Shown piece by piece: positions 14,839 through 24,300 of a stretch of DNA of 28,826 bases. Each line of letters starts with the position of its first letter. Positions within the stretch are counted from its first letter, which is position 1. The notes under the pieces were generated by a model. That model did not search any database. It saw nothing but the letters and a program-made list of their open reading frames with translations, and was not told the DNA's origin. This stretch comes from DTPS01 sp049591295. Lineage in GTDB: Bacteria > Acidobacteriota > UBA4820 > DSQY01. A program made the position numbers and the translations under genes. The stretch lies in the NCBI GenBank assembly GCA_049591295.1, contig JBAWEQ010000190.1:1-28826 (forward strand). Direction: 5' to 3'.

Positions 14839-16152
14839 TCAGGTCGTCACCTGGATGAGGTTCTGCTGCTTCTCCGAGACCCCCGCCTGCCCCATCACCA
14901 GAAAGCTCACCACCGTCGCGATCATGGCCGGGATGAGCACCCACGGGTTGCCCGTGGTCTCCGCCACGAAGGCCACGGCCGCCAGCGGCGTCCTGTAGCC
15001 GGCGCCCACGAAGGCCGCCAGCCCGATGAGGGGGAAGAGGGGGCCGGGCACGCCCGGCACCAGGAAGGTGAACATGGAACCCAGAATCACCCCCAGCACC
15101 GCCTGGGGGAAGAAGAGCCCCCCGACCCCGCCGCCGGCCACGGTGAAGGCCGTCGCCAGGAGCTTGGCCCCGAAGAGGAGCAGGAGCAGGGAGAGCGGGT
15201 CCTGCACCGTGAGCGTGTGCCGGATGAGCATATATCCGGGGCCGTAGATGTAGGGCTCGCCGAAGGTGGCGAACACCAGCGTCCCCAGGATGCCCACCGC
15301 CAAGCCGCCCAGAAGGGGGCGCGTGGCGCCGGGAAGGCGCCGAAAAGAGTGTTTGAGCAGGTGCGTGATCCAGACGAACAGGCGCGCTCCGATGCCGCAG
15401 CAGAGGCCCAACAGCGCGGCGTAGAGGATGTCGCGAACACCGAACCGCCCGAAGCCGCTCTGGCCGAAGAGCGGCTCGCTGCCGACGAGCGTCACGAAGG
15501 TGGCGTAGCTGGCGGAGGAGGCGATGAGTCCCGGGATGAGGGCCCTCGCCGCGAGGCTGTCCTTGTAGGGAGACTCCATGGCGAAGACCACGCCGGTGAG
15601 GGGCGCCTTGAAGATGGCCGCCATGCCCGCCGAGGCCCCGGCCACCAGCAGCATCTTGCGGTCTTCCCGCCCGAAGTAGCGCCCGAGCCAGTTCTGGAGG
15701 GAATCTCCGAGGATGGCCCCCGTATAGATGGCGGGACCTTCCAGCCCCATGTTGCCGCCGCTGGCGATGGTCACGAAGCTCGCGATCAGCTTCCCGGGCA
15801 GGTTCGCCAGGCGCATGCGGCGGTTCTTGTCGTGGAAGACGAGGATGTAGTCTTCCGTCAGCTCCCCTTCCCGGCTGGGCACCAGGTACCGCGTGGCGAG
15901 CCAGGCGCACAAGAGGCCGGCAACGGGGAGGAGGGCGTAGGCGGGCTTGGAGCGGAGGCTGTAGAGATACCAGACCACCTGGTCCCGGAGAAGAAAGTCG
16001 AAGGCCGCCACGAGCACGCCCGTCGTCACGCCGATCACGAAGGAGGAGAGAATCCACCGGGCGACGAGGGCCTCCCTCGCCCTCAGGCTGTGCAAGGTGT
16101 TGAGGGGCGAGCCGAAGAGCGCTACCAGGCGGATCTTAGTGCGTTCGAGCAA
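14839..16152 (-). CDS. ClC-family chloride channel/antiporter
   Basis: A 437-residue polytopic membrane protein of the ClC family. GLEGPAIYTGA (about residues 137-147) carries the gating glutamate, and GGGVGGLFFPQAVLG matches the second pore motif. The first selectivity motif (GSGIP in well-studied members) is not visible at its expected place, where REGELTEDYILVF occurs instead, so ion preference is open. The start is TTG 16152 with AGAGG about nine bases upstream; no better ATG exists near the first helix. It is the last gene of the minus-strand run from rpmE, 56 bp after the SDR gene. It has no C-terminal CBS domains. Confidence 0.9.
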   Translation of the reverse strand: MLERTKIRLVALFGSPLNTLHSLRAREALVARWILSSFVIGVTTGVLVAAFDFLLRDQVVWYLYSLRSKPAYALLPVAGLLCAWLATRYLVPSREGELTEDYILVFHDKNRRMRLANLPGKLIASFVTIASGGNMGLEGPAIYTGAILGDSLQNWLGRYFGREDRKMLLVAGASAGMAAIFKAPLTGVVFAMESPYKDSLAARALIPGLIASSASYATFVTLVGSEPLFGQSGFGRFGVRDILYAALLGLCCGIGARLFVWITHLLKHSFRRLPGATRPLLGGLAVGILGTLVFATFGEPYIYGPGYMLIRHTLTVQDPLSLLLLLFGAKLLATAFTVAGGGVGGLFFPQAVLGVILGSMFTFLVPGVPGPLFPLIGLAAFVGAGYRTPLAAVAFVAETTGNPWVLIPAMIATVVSFLVMGQAGVSEKQQNLIQVTT

Positions 16153-16208
16153 TGATCAAAACCTCTTTCTTGGCCCAGCCTCGGGCGGCCATGGCTCCGC
16201 CCTCGCGC

Positions 16209-17000
16209 TCAGGCCAGCAGGCCGCGCAGGCGCCCGCCGTCCACCGGCAGGGCCACGCCCGTGATGTAGGCCGCCCGTTCGGAACAGAGAAAGGCCACGG
16301 CCGCCGCCACCTCCTCGGGCAGACCGAGGCGACCAGCCGGCGTGCTCTGGGCCCAGGCCGCCATGACCTGTTCGGGCGACTGAGCGCCGGCCGAGGCGCG
16401 AGCCAGCTCCTCCAGCCGAGAGGTCCGGGTGTAGCCGGGGCAGACGCTGTTCACCGTGATCCCGTCTCCGGCCACCTCCGTGGCGAGGGTCTTGAGGAGC
16501 CCCGTCAGGCCGGCGCGGTAAGCGTTCGAAAGCGCCAGGTTGGCGATGGGTTCGTGCACGGAGACGGAGGTGAGCGCCACGATGCGCCCCCACTTCCGCG
16601 CCCGCATGCCGGGCAGGAGCCCGCGGATCATCCGGACCGCCGCCAGGAAGGTCAGGTCCCAGCCCTGGCGCAGCTTCTCTTCGCTGACCGAGGCCTCGAA
16701 GCCTCCGGCGGGCGGGCCGCCGGCGTTGGCGAAGAGGACGTCGGCCCGGCCGAAGGCCCTCCCCTGCTCTTCCAGGATTCTGGAGCACTCCTCGCCCTTC
16801 GAGAGGTCCGCCGCCCCGAAGCGCGCCGATACGCCGTACCGGCCGGCGAGCTCGGCCGCCAGGCCCGAGAGCGCCTCGGCCCGCCGGGCCACGAGGAAGA
16901 GGTCCGCCCCCTCGGCGGCGAGGGTCTCCGCCACGGCCCGGCCGATCCCGGCGCTCGCGCCGCACACCACCGCCACCTTGCCCCGAAGTCCAAGATCCAT
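16209..17000 (-). CDS. SDR family oxidoreductase with atypical catalytic residues
   Basis: A 263-residue short-chain dehydrogenase/reductase. The cofactor motif is CGASAGIGRA (G14, G18, G20) and ANAGG lies at 91-95. Catalytic Ser145 is present in TSVS. The usual YxxxK pair is altered: aligning NAYRAGLTGLLK with the normal YSASKAG segment puts Ser158 where Tyr should be and Arg162 where Lys should be. VNSVCPGYTRT follows and the C-terminus (ITGVALPVDGG) is normal. Some SDR subfamilies share this change, and their activity is less clear. It sits 40 bp after prfA and 56 bp before ClC, on the same strand. The GAGGTGG ribosome site supports ATG 17000. It may be named as a 3-oxoacyl-ACP reductase-like protein, but the substrate is unknown. 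Confidence 0.9.
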   Translation of the reverse strand: MDLGLRGKVAVVCGASAGIGRAVAETLAAEGADLFLVARRAEALSGLAAELAGRYGVSARFGAADLSKGEECSRILEEQGRAFGRADVLFANAGGPPAGGFEASVSEEKLRQGWDLTFLAAVRMIRGLLPGMRARKWGRIVALTSVSVHEPIANLALSNAYRAGLTGLLKTLATEVAGDGITVNSVCPGYTRTSRLEELARASAGAQSPEQVMAAWAQSTPAGRLGLPEEVAAAVAFLCSERAAYITGVALPVDGGRLRGLLA

Positions 17001-17040
17001 GATCCACCTCGAACACGAGCCGCGGCGAAACCCGCCGTGA

Positions 17041-18129
17041 TTACACGACCTTGTCGAACTCGGCCTCGAGCCGCTCGGCCTCGAAGCTTTCCAGCAGTGG
17101 GTCCAGGAGCATGTCCAGGTCCCCCTCCAGGATGTCGGCCAGGCGGTGGATGGTCAGGTTGATACGGTGGTCCGTGAGGCGGTTCTGGGGGAAGTTGTAG
17201 GTCCGGATCTTCTCGGAGCGGTCCCCCGACCGCACCATGGACTTCCGCGTGACCGATAGCTCGGCCATGCGCTTCTCCTCCTCCATTTGGAGGAGTCTGG
17301 AGCGGAGGATCTTGAGCGCCTTGGCCTTGTTCTTGATCTGGCTCTTCTCGTCCTGGCAGGAGACCACCATGCCCGTTGGGAGGTGCGTGATCCGGATGGC
17401 GCTGTAGGTGGTGTTCACGCTCTGCCCGCCCGGACCGGAGGAGCAGAACCGGTCGATCCTGAGGTCCTTCTCCTCGATGTGGATGTCGATCTCCTCCGCC
17501 TCCGGCAGCACGGCCACCGTCACGGCCGAGGTGTGGATCCGCCCCGAGGCTTCAGTGGCTGGGACGCGCTGCACACGGTGGACGCCCGCCTCGAACTTCA
17601 GGCGGGAGTAGACCTTCTCTCCGGAGAGGGAGGCCACCACCTCCTTGAAGCCCCCCAGCTCGGTGCGGCTCTCGTCCAGCACCTCGAGCTTCCAGCCCTT
17701 CCGCTCGGCGTACCGGGCGTACATGCGGAAGAGGTCCCCCGCGAAGAGCGCGGCCTCCTCGCCTCCCGTGCCGGCCCGGATTTCCAGGATGCCGTTCTTG
17801 GTGTCGTTGGGATCGGAGGGAAGCAGACAGATCTTGAGCTGGTGCTCGAGTGCTGCCAGTTCCGGTTCGAGACGGGCGACCTCTTCCCGGGCCATCTCGG
17901 CCATCTCCTCCGAGTCTCCCTGCAAGAGATCCTGGGCCTCCTGGTAGTCCGCCTGGAGCTTCCGGTAGCGGGTGTAGATGGCCGCCTTTTCGGAGAGGTC
18001 CGCATAGGCCTTGGAGAGCTCCCTGAAGCGCGCCTGGTCGGCCACCACGTCGGCCCGGCTCAACTGCTCTGAGAGGTCGGCGTGCTTCAAGATCAGCTTG
18101 TCCAGGCGGCTCAGAATGGCTGTATCCAT
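17041..18129 (-). CDS. prfA: Peptide chain release factor 1
   Basis: RF1 releases the finished peptide at UAA and UAG codons. The 362-residue protein shows the RF1 codon-recognition region HRVQRVPATEASGRIHTS (PAT motif) and the catalytic GGQ in SSGPGGQSVNTT near residue 233, plus the usual C-terminus NRLTDHRINLTIHRL. The start at 18129 (MDTAILSRL) fits the family and has GGAG just upstream, though spacing is short; an in-frame ATG at 18150 would add seven residues. It follows DUF1385 and rpmE, an arrangement common in several phyla. Usually prmC follows prfA; here an SDR gene does. Confidence 0.97.
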   Translation of the reverse strand: MDTAILSRLDKLILKHADLSEQLSRADVVADQARFRELSKAYADLSEKAAIYTRYRKLQADYQEAQDLLQGDSEEMAEMAREEVARLEPELAALEHQLKICLLPSDPNDTKNGILEIRAGTGGEEAALFAGDLFRMYARYAERKGWKLEVLDESRTELGGFKEVVASLSGEKVYSRLKFEAGVHRVQRVPATEASGRIHTSAVTVAVLPEAEEIDIHIEEKDLRIDRFCSSGPGGQSVNTTYSAIRITHLPTGMVVSCQDEKSQIKNKAKALKILRSRLLQMEEEKRMAELSVTRKSMVRSGDRSEKIRTYNFPQNRLTDHRINLTIHRLADILEGDLDMLLDPLLESFEAERLEAEFDKVV

Positions 18130-18199
18130 GGCTCCGTCCGTATCGGTCATCGTCGCGAAGCGGGCCTCGGCCCTCGGCGCGGGGGTCGTGGGTCGGGGG

Positions 18200-19171
18200 C
18201 TAGGCGGCGAGGGAGGCCTGTCCCAACTCCTGGGCCTCCTTGAGGGCCCGGATGGCCACCTCGAGCATGGTGTCGTCGGGCACCCGGGTGGTCAAGAGCT
18301 GCATGCCCAATCCCGGCCACAGCAGCGGCCTCACGAAGGGCGAGCGCGGAAACTTGGCCGTGAAGCGGATCAGCTCGTAGGAGATGCCCGCGATCACCGG
18401 CAGGAACACCACGCGGGACAGCAGCTTCACCCAGAAGGGGGCGCTCGAGGGAACCAGCGAGAAGACCAGGATCGCCACCACCATCACGAACAGCAGGAAG
18501 GAGGTGCCGCAACGCGGGTGGAGCGTGGAGTGGCGACGGGCGTTCTCCACCGTCAGCTCCTCGCGCGCCTCCCACGTGTAGACCACCTTGTGCTCCGCCC
18601 CGTGGTAGCCGAAGACCCGGCGGATGTCCTTCATGAGGGAGATCCCTAGGATGTAGAGGACGAACATGACGATCCGGATGGCCCCGTCGATGAGGTTGAA
18701 GCCCACGGAGTGGTTCGCGAGCGGCCAGACCCGAGTCAGGAGCTGGGTGAGCAGCAGGGGCACGTAAAAGAAGATGGCCACCCCCGCGGCCAGGGAGAGC
18801 GCCACGGTCAGGGCCATGGGCCAGGCCGAGCCTCCCTTGCCCTTCTCTCCCTCCTCCTCGCCGCTCTCCTCCATGGCCACCTCGGCCGAGAAGTTCAGCG
18901 CCGAGATCCCCAGCATCATGGCCTTGAAGAGGATGATGCTGCCCCGGACGAGGGGGAGGTTTCCGAAGCGGCCCCTGGCCGTCTCCGGCAGGCGCTCCCG
19001 CTTCACGCGCACCTCTCCCTTGGCGTCCCGCACGGCCACGGCGTAGGTCTCGGGCAGGCGCATGAGCACCCCCTCGATGACCGCCTGTCCTCCCACGAGG
19101 ACGCTGCCCTCCGCAAGGAGGGGAAGGCTGGCCCTGAGCCACCGGCGAAAGGAGCCCGTTCGGCCCGGCAT
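18200..19171 (-). CDS. DUF1385 family membrane protein (YqhQ-like)
   Basis: A 323-residue integral membrane protein of the DUF1385 family, function unknown. Family hallmarks are present: VGGQAVIEGVLMR near residues 26-38, FGYHGAEHKVVYTWE near 190, LHPRCGTSFLLFV near 218, and the C-terminal PGLGMQLLTTRVPDD. About four to five hydrophobic segments are seen. An acidic/lysine-rich loop (EESGEEEGEKGKGG) interrupts the middle. It begins 10 bp after the rpmE stop, with AAGGAG inside the rpmE 3' end, suggesting translational coupling, and precedes prfA by about 70 bp. This rpmE-DUF1385-prfA order is conserved in many genomes. Confidence 0.93.
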   Translation of the reverse strand: MPGRTGSFRRWLRASLPLLAEGSVLVGGQAVIEGVLMRLPETYAVAVRDAKGEVRVKRERLPETARGRFGNLPLVRGSIILFKAMMLGISALNFSAEVAMEESGEEEGEKGKGGSAWPMALTVALSLAAGVAIFFYVPLLLTQLLTRVWPLANHSVGFNLIDGAIRIVMFVLYILGISLMKDIRRVFGYHGAEHKVVYTWEAREELTVENARRHSTLHPRCGTSFLLFVMVVAILVFSLVPSSAPFWVKLLSRVVFLPVIAGISYELIRFTAKFPRSPFVRPLLWPGLGMQLLTTRVPDDTMLEVAIRALKEAQELGQASLAA

Positions 19172-19181
19172 GATTCGGGTG

Positions 19182-19391
19182 CTACTCCTTGGACTTCTTG
19201 CCGTACTTGGTATTGAACTTCTCGATTCGGCCGGCCGTGTCCAGGAACTTCTGCTTGCCCGTAAAGAAGGGGTGGCAGGCCGCGCAGATCTCGACCTTCA
19301 GCTCTTTCTTGGTGGAATGCGTCACAAAGGTGTTTCCGCAGGCGCAGGTCACCGTCACCTCGTGATAGGCCGGATGGATGGCTTTCTTCAT
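19182..19391 (-). CDS. rpmE: 50S ribosomal protein L31, zinc-binding type
   Basis: A 69-residue L31 of the zinc-binding (C+) class: C16, C18, C36 and C39 (VTCACGNTF and ICAACHPFFTG) are all present, so no zinc-free paralogue is implied. The typical start MKKAIHP and the motif TGKQKFLDTAGRIEKF are normal. GGAGG lies about ten bases before ATG 19391. A strong promoter is immediately upstream, making this the first gene of a run through DUF1385, prfA, SDR and ClC. Confidence 0.98.
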   Translation of the reverse strand: MKKAIHPAYHEVTVTCACGNTFVTHSTKKELKVEICAACHPFFTGKQKFLDTAGRIEKFNTKYGKKSKE

Positions 19392-19417
19392 GAAGAACTA
19401 CCTCCTTCAAAAGGCTG

Positions 19418-19446
19418 ATTATAAACCAACATCCGCGTCCTTGCAA
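19418..19446 (-). promoter_or_regulatory. Sigma-70-like promoter of the rpmE operon
   Basis: On the minus strand a perfect -10 TATAAT (19418-19423) is separated by exactly 17 bp from TTGCAA (19441-19446), a partial -35. Predicted transcription start is near 19411, giving a leader of about 20 bases containing the rpmE ribosome site. The AT-rich box is striking in this DNA. Confidence 0.75.
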
Positions 19447-19490
19447 GGTCGAACGGGGGGGCGGGATCCGGAATTCGGAGAGCGGGAACA

Positions 19491-19523
19491 AGGAATTCAC
19501 CACCAAGGCACCAAGGCACTAGG
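19491..19523 (+). repeat. CACCAAG-type dispersed repeat, copy 2
   Basis: It reads ATTCACCACCAAGGCACC then AAGGCACTAGG on the plus strand, and is nearly the reverse complement of the copy right after msrB (2312-2344). It lies between the rpmE promoter and the msrA 3' module. Confidence 0.75.
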
Positions 19524-19557
19524 AAATGAGAATGGCAAATGGACAACTTTTTGCGCC

Positions 19558-19591
19558 ATGCCTCTCGCCTTTCGCCTCTCGCGTCTCGCCC
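19558..19591 (-). repeat. Distal heptads of the msrA 3' module
   Basis: Degenerate units CTCTCGC, CTTTCGC, GTCTCGC on the plus strand, joined to core A copy 2 by a C/T-rich run, exactly as behind msrB. Confidence 0.65.
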
Positions 19592-19600
19592 CCTTTTTTC

Positions 19601-19725
19601 CGTCATCCTGTGGCAAGCCCACAACGGGCGACTAGCACAGGATCCCGCCGCTCCTGTGCCGCCGGTAGTCCCTCTGCCACGAGATCCTGAGCCAGCGGCC
19701 CTTCGAAGGGGTCCTCAGGATGACG
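19601..19725 (-). repeat. Core A repeat, copy 2 (125 bp)
   Basis: It has the same length and ends as copy 1 (CGTCATCCTG ... CAGGATGACG), with about seven substitutions. The inner inverted pair is partly damaged here (CAGGATCCCG against CGAGATCCTG). It follows msrA in the sense direction. Confidence 0.9.
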
Positions 19726-19737
19726 CGCGTAGGATGC

Positions 19738-19791
19738 TTCGCGTCTCCCATCTCCCGTCTCGCGTCTACCGTCTCGCGTCTCCCGTCGCGC
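19738..19791 (-). repeat. Heptad array behind msrA
   Basis: About seven degenerate units (GTCTCCC, ATCTCCC, GTCTCGC, GTCTACC) on the plus strand, sense GAGACGC on minus. It lies about 20 bp downstream of the msrA stop. Confidence 0.8.
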
Positions 19792-19811
19792 CTTGTTCCG
19801 CGGCCGCACTC

Positions 19812-20483
19812 CTACCGGCCGCCCTTGAGCAGGGCCCCGAAGTGCTCCCGAAACTTCTTCATCTTCGGCGAGATCACGAGCTGGCAGTAGGGCGCCTCAC
19901 CGTGGAGGCGGTAGTACTCCTGGTGGTAGTTCTCGGCCTCGTAGAAGGCCTGGAAGGGCTCCACCTCGGTGACGACGGGCCTCGGGTAGAGCTTGGCCGC
20001 CTCCAACCTCCGGATCGCCTCTTCGGCGGCCACCCGCTGTTCGGGGCTCCGGTAGAAGATCACCGACCGGTACTGGGGCCCCACGTCCGCCCCCTGCCGG
20101 TTCGGCGTCGTCGGGTCGTGGACCGCGAAGAAGACCTCCAGGATCTGCCCGAGGGAGATCACCGCCGGGTCGAAGGTGACCTGCACCACCTCCGCGTGGC
20201 CCGTCCTCCCGGTGCAGACCTGCTCGTAACTGGGGTTCGGGACGGTCCCCCCCGAATAGCCGGACTCCACCTTCTCCACCCCCTTGAGCTCCTCGAAGAC
20301 CGCCTCGATGCACCAGAAGCAACCCCCGCCCAGCGTGATCGTCTCCGTCTTCTCAGGCATCGGTCGCCTTTCTCCTTTTGGACTCTGCACCCCGGGTGCC
20401 GCGCCAAGGGCACACAGCGCCACTGCGGCCACGAGCGCCGCCGCCAGCGTCCGGCTATGGCCGTTTCGCACTCTCATCTTCAT
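19812..20483 (-). CDS. msrA: Peptide-methionine (S)-S-oxide reductase MsrA, exported
   Basis: A 223-residue MsrA that reduces the S epimer of methionine sulfoxide. The catalytic motif GGCFWC places the nucleophile at C55; the EAVFEELKGVEKVESGYSGG region and VTEVEPFQAFYEAENYHQEY near residues 165-185 are conserved. Residues 11-33 are hydrophobic after a basic start, giving a signal peptide, so this enzyme should be periplasmic like the MsrB at 2344-2934. A start at Met42 (MPEKTET) would make a cytoplasmic form; the signal peptide argues for the longer product, although its ribosome site is weak. It is monocistronic: the STAS gene upstream ends 137 bp away. Confidence 0.95.
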   Translation of the reverse strand: MKMRVRNGHSRTLAAALVAAVALCALGAAPGVQSPKGERRPMPEKTETITLGGGCFWCIEAVFEELKGVEKVESGYSGGTVPNPSYEQVCTGRTGHAEVVQVTFDPAVISLGQILEVFFAVHDPTTPNRQGADVGPQYRSVIFYRSPEQRVAAEEAIRRLEAAKLYPRPVVTEVEPFQAFYEAENYHQEYYRLHGEAPYCQLVISPKMKKFREHFGALLKGGR

Positions 20484-20604
20484 GGGAACGCCAGAGCCCG
20501 CCCTTTATTCGCCATCTGGGACGCGCGAAGGTCCACCCGGAGAACGGCCGGAGGCCCGGCCGCGTCCGGGTGCGGATTCCGGCCGGTCGCCGTGTCTGCG
20601 GAAG

Positions 20605-20619
20605 GGGGCCGGGGGCCCC
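20605..20619 (-). terminator. GC hairpin after the STAS gene
   Basis: GGGGCC-CCC-GGCCCC on the minus strand (six-base stem, three-base loop) begins two bases after the STAS gene stop. There is no U-tract, so its role as a terminator is tentative. Confidence 0.35.
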
Positions 20620-20620
20620 G

Positions 20621-20965
20621 TCAGAAGGACTGGACCGCCTCTTCGACGGACTCGTAGCTCTCGAAGACCGCCGAGAGCTGGGCGATGTCCAGGATATCCT
20701 TGATCCGGCGGGTCAAGCGCGCCAGCTTCAAGGTGGCCCCGCGGTTCCGGGCCGAGGTGAAGGCCGCGACGAGCTCGCCGATGCCCGTGGAATCCATGAA
20801 GGGCACCTCGCCCAGGTCCAGGACGATCTTCTGGTTCCCGCCGGAGACGAGCTCCTTGATGGTCTCCCGCACCTTCAGGTCTCCCGCGCCGAGGGTGACC
20901 GACCCCACCAGCTCCACCACCTTGACCGCTCCCCTGTCGCCGATCTTGATCTGCATGTCTGCCAT
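20621..20965 (-). CDS. STAS-domain anti-sigma factor antagonist
   Basis: A 114-residue single STAS domain of the SpoIIAA/RsbV type. These proteins bind an anti-sigma kinase when unphosphorylated and so free a sigma factor. FMDSTGIGEL holds the expected phosphorylated serine, S59. KIVLDLGEV precedes it as in the family. Start ATG 20965 is supported by AAGGAGAGG upstream; the frame continues upstream without a convincing start. No kinase or phosphatase partner is in the window, so its partner is unknown. Confidence 0.92.
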   Translation of the reverse strand: MADMQIKIGDRGAVKVVELVGSVTLGAGDLKVRETIKELVSGGNQKIVLDLGEVPFMDSTGIGELVAAFTSARNRGATLKLARLTRRIKDILDIAQLSAVFESYESVEEAVQSF

Positions 20966-21320
20966 GACCGCCTCTCCTTCTGGAACATTCCGCGCGGGAA
21001 GCCCGGCTATGGGCTTCCCCAGGTTCTCTCTCGCTATGCTGGTAATGCCAATATGGGCGGCCCCGCCCTTCCCGTCAACCCGCCCGCTCGCCGGGGAGAT
21101 GTGCTTCGGCGGGCGCCGCCGGAGGATCGGCGTCCGTGCGAGGGGAGGCCGCCCTGGCCGGGCGCAGAGGGTGCCCGGCCAGCTCGCGGGCGTGAAAATC
21201 AGCGCAGCACTTCGCGCGAGGCACCCCCATTCGTGCCAGTGTGGCAGCCTCAAGATCGAGTCCCCTGATTATGTTGCGCGGGAGCGAAGCGCGGACTAAG
21301 CTCAAAGGCATGGAGGCATC
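20966..21320. other. Spacer between divergent STAS and DUF748 genes
   Basis: This 355-bp region separates divergently transcribed genes and should hold both promoters. I see no gene, heptad array or convincing -35/-10 pair. A short ATG-GAG-GCA-TCA-TGA reading frame at 21310-21324 overlaps the DUF748 start codon. Confidence 0.5.
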
Positions 21321-24300
21321 ATGACTGGATTTCGCTCTGCTGTCGCTTCGGGAAAACGGGCGCTGGCCTGGCTGGGATCCCAATGGCGAGCCCGTCGCGT
21401 GCGCCGCCTGCTCTATGGCCTTGCCGTCGCCGTGGTCCTCTTCGCCCTCCTGGGCTTCTTCGCGGTGCCGCCGATCCTGAAGGGCTACCTGGTCCGCACC
21501 CTCTCCGAGAAACTGCACCGGCCGGTGACCGTGCGCACCGTTCGCTTCAACCCCTTCACCCTCACCGCCACCCTCGCGGGCTGTGACATCAAGGACCGCG
21601 ATGGCGTCTCCCCCTTCCTCTCCTTCGACTCGCTCACCCTCGGCGCCTCGCTCCGCTCGATACCCGACCGGGGCGCCGTCCTCGACAAGCTCGTCCTGAA
21701 GGGCCTGCGCCTGGCCGTCGTGCGCCACCGCGACGGCTCCTACAACTTCTCCGACCTCCTCAAGCCCACGCCCGGCAAGCCCTCCGGCCGCCCCCTCCGC
21801 TACTCCCTCAACAACATCCGGGTCCTGGGCGCCTCCATCAGCTTCGACGACCGGCCCAAGGGCGCGCGCCACGAGGTGACCGACCTCAACCTCGGCATCC
21901 CCTTCCTCTCCAACCTGCCGAGCAACGTGAACATCTACACCGACCCCTCGCTCAGCGCCAGGGTGGACGGCAGGCCCTTCGAGCTGCACGGCCGGAGCAA
22001 GCCCTTCAGCCACAGCCGAGAGACCTTTCTGTCGCTGGACGTGAACGGCCTGGACCTGGCCCGCTACCTCCCCTACCTCCCCGCCGACCCGGGGTTCCGC
22101 GTCCAGTCGGGCCGCCTGAGCACGGCCCTCAAGCTCACGTTCCTGGACGACGTCCGCGGCCACCGCAAGCTCATCCTCAGCGGCCGCGCCGCCCTCGCCG
22201 ATCTCGTCGTCAACCAGCGGGACGGCGCCCCCCTGGCCCGACTGCCGCGCGTGGGCTTCAACCTCGGCTCGGTGGACCTCCTCACCCTGAAGGGCATCGT
22301 GACCTCCATCCGCCTCCAATCCCCCGAGCTCTACCTGAGCCGCGACCGCCGCGGCGCGTGGAACTTCGCCAGCCTCGGCCCCGCCTCGCCGGCCGCCCCG
22401 GCGCCCAAGGCACCCGCCGCCTCCAAGGCCGCCGTGAACGTGCTCCTCGGCGAGGTGGCCCTCTCCGGGGGCACGATCCACTTCGACGACGAGGCCGTCC
22501 GCCCCGCCTTCAAGGCGACCCTCTCCTCCGTGGACCTGACCGTGCAGAACCTGGACACGGCCCTCCAGCGCCCCGCCCAGGTGGACCTCGCGCTCAAGAC
22601 GAACCAGGGCGAGGGGCTCAAGGCCTCCGCCGCCCTCGCCTTCTCGCCGCTCACGGCGAAGGGCCAGATCGAGACGAACGGGCTCCGCCTCGTCCGCTAC
22701 GCCCCGTACGACCGGGACCTGCTGCCCTTCGAGGTGGAGGAGGGCCGCCTCAGCCTCTCCGGGAACTACGCCTTCTCCGCCGCCGGCGGCGCGAACGCCA
22801 TCCAGCTCGCGGAGGGCGCCGCCACCGCGACGGGCCTTCGCCTGCGCCTGCCGGGCGAGAAGGAGGATTTCCTCGACCTGCCCTCCGCCACGGCCTCGGG
22901 CCTGAGCTTCGACACCGCTTCCTCCAAGGCGGGGATCGCCTCGCTGGAGGCCGCGGGCGGAAGCCTGCGCGCCGTCCGGGCGGCGGACGGCAGCCTCGAC
23001 CTGGCGCGCCTCACCTCTCCGGCACCGGCACCCGCCCGGGCCACGGCGGCCGATCCCTCCTCCGCACCGGCCCCGGCCACGGCGGCCAGCTCCTCCTGGA
23101 CCGTCTCCCTCGACGCCCTCGCGTGGAAGGGCTTCGCCCTGCGCGCCGAGGACCGCTCCCTCCGCGAGCCGGCCTCCTTCGACTTTCCCGCCGTCACCCT
23201 CACCGCGCAGGGGCTCTGCACCGCCCCGAACCAGACCGGCTCGCTGACCCTCCAGGCCGCCATGAAGCCCTCCGGCAGCCTCTCCCTCTCGGGCCCCATC
23301 ACCCTCTCGCCCTTCTCGCTGACCTGGGACGTGGCCCTCAACCGCCTGGCCCTCCTCCCCTTCGAGCCCTACCTCACGGGCGAGCTGGCCATCGACCTCA
23401 CGGACGGGAACGCCTCCGCCAAGGGGAAGGTCGCCGTCGCCCTGCCCGCGGACAAGCCTCTGCAGGCCTCCTTCGCGGGCCAGGCCCAGGTGGACGACCT
23501 GGCCACGGTGGACCGGCTGAGCCTGGAGAAGTTCGTGAACTGGAAGTCCCTCCAGCTCGGCGGCGTCAAGGCTCAGGCCGACCCACCGAGCCTCACGATG
23601 GCCTCCGTCGCCCTCTCCGACTTCTACGCCCGCATCATCGTCAGCCCCCAGGGCAAGCTGAACCTCTTCCAGGTGCTCCACCCCACGCCGCCTGCCGCCC
23701 AGCCGGGCGCGCCCGGCGCCGTGCCGCCCGTCCAGCCTGGAGGTGCGCCGGGCATGATGGCCCGTGTTCAGCCCGGCGGGCCGGGTGGCAGAGAGCCGCG
23801 GCAAGCCTACTCGTCTCCGGCCCAGAACGTCGCGCCCGCGCCGAGAGCCGAGACCGAGACGGCGCCCAAGGAGCTGGTGGAGATCCCCGCCATCACCCTC
23901 TCGGGCGGCACCATCGACTACACCGACCACTTCATCAGGCCCAACTACTCGGCCAAGCTCACCGAGGTGGTCGGCAGCCTCACGGGCCTCTCGTCACGCC
24001 CCGGCACGCGCGCCGACCTGAAGCTCAGCGCCCACCTCGAACACCAGGCGCCCATCGAGGTGACGGGGCAGATCAATCCCCTCGTCAAGCCCCCTTACGC
24101 CGACATCAAGGGCAAGGTGACCGACGTGGAGCTGAGCCCGCTCTCGCCCTACTCGGGCCGCTACGCGGGCTACATCATCGACAAGGGCAAGCTCAACATG
24201 GACGTGAGCTACCACGTGGAGAACAACCACCTCGATGCCAAGAACCACCTCTTCCTGGACCAGTTCACCTTCGGCTCCAAGGTGGACAGCCCCGAGGCCA

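Noticed and set aside
21075..23930. A 951-residue minus-strand open frame opposite DUF748
   Set aside because: Antisense shadow of a strongly coding gene, low complexity in G, E, R and V, no start signal.
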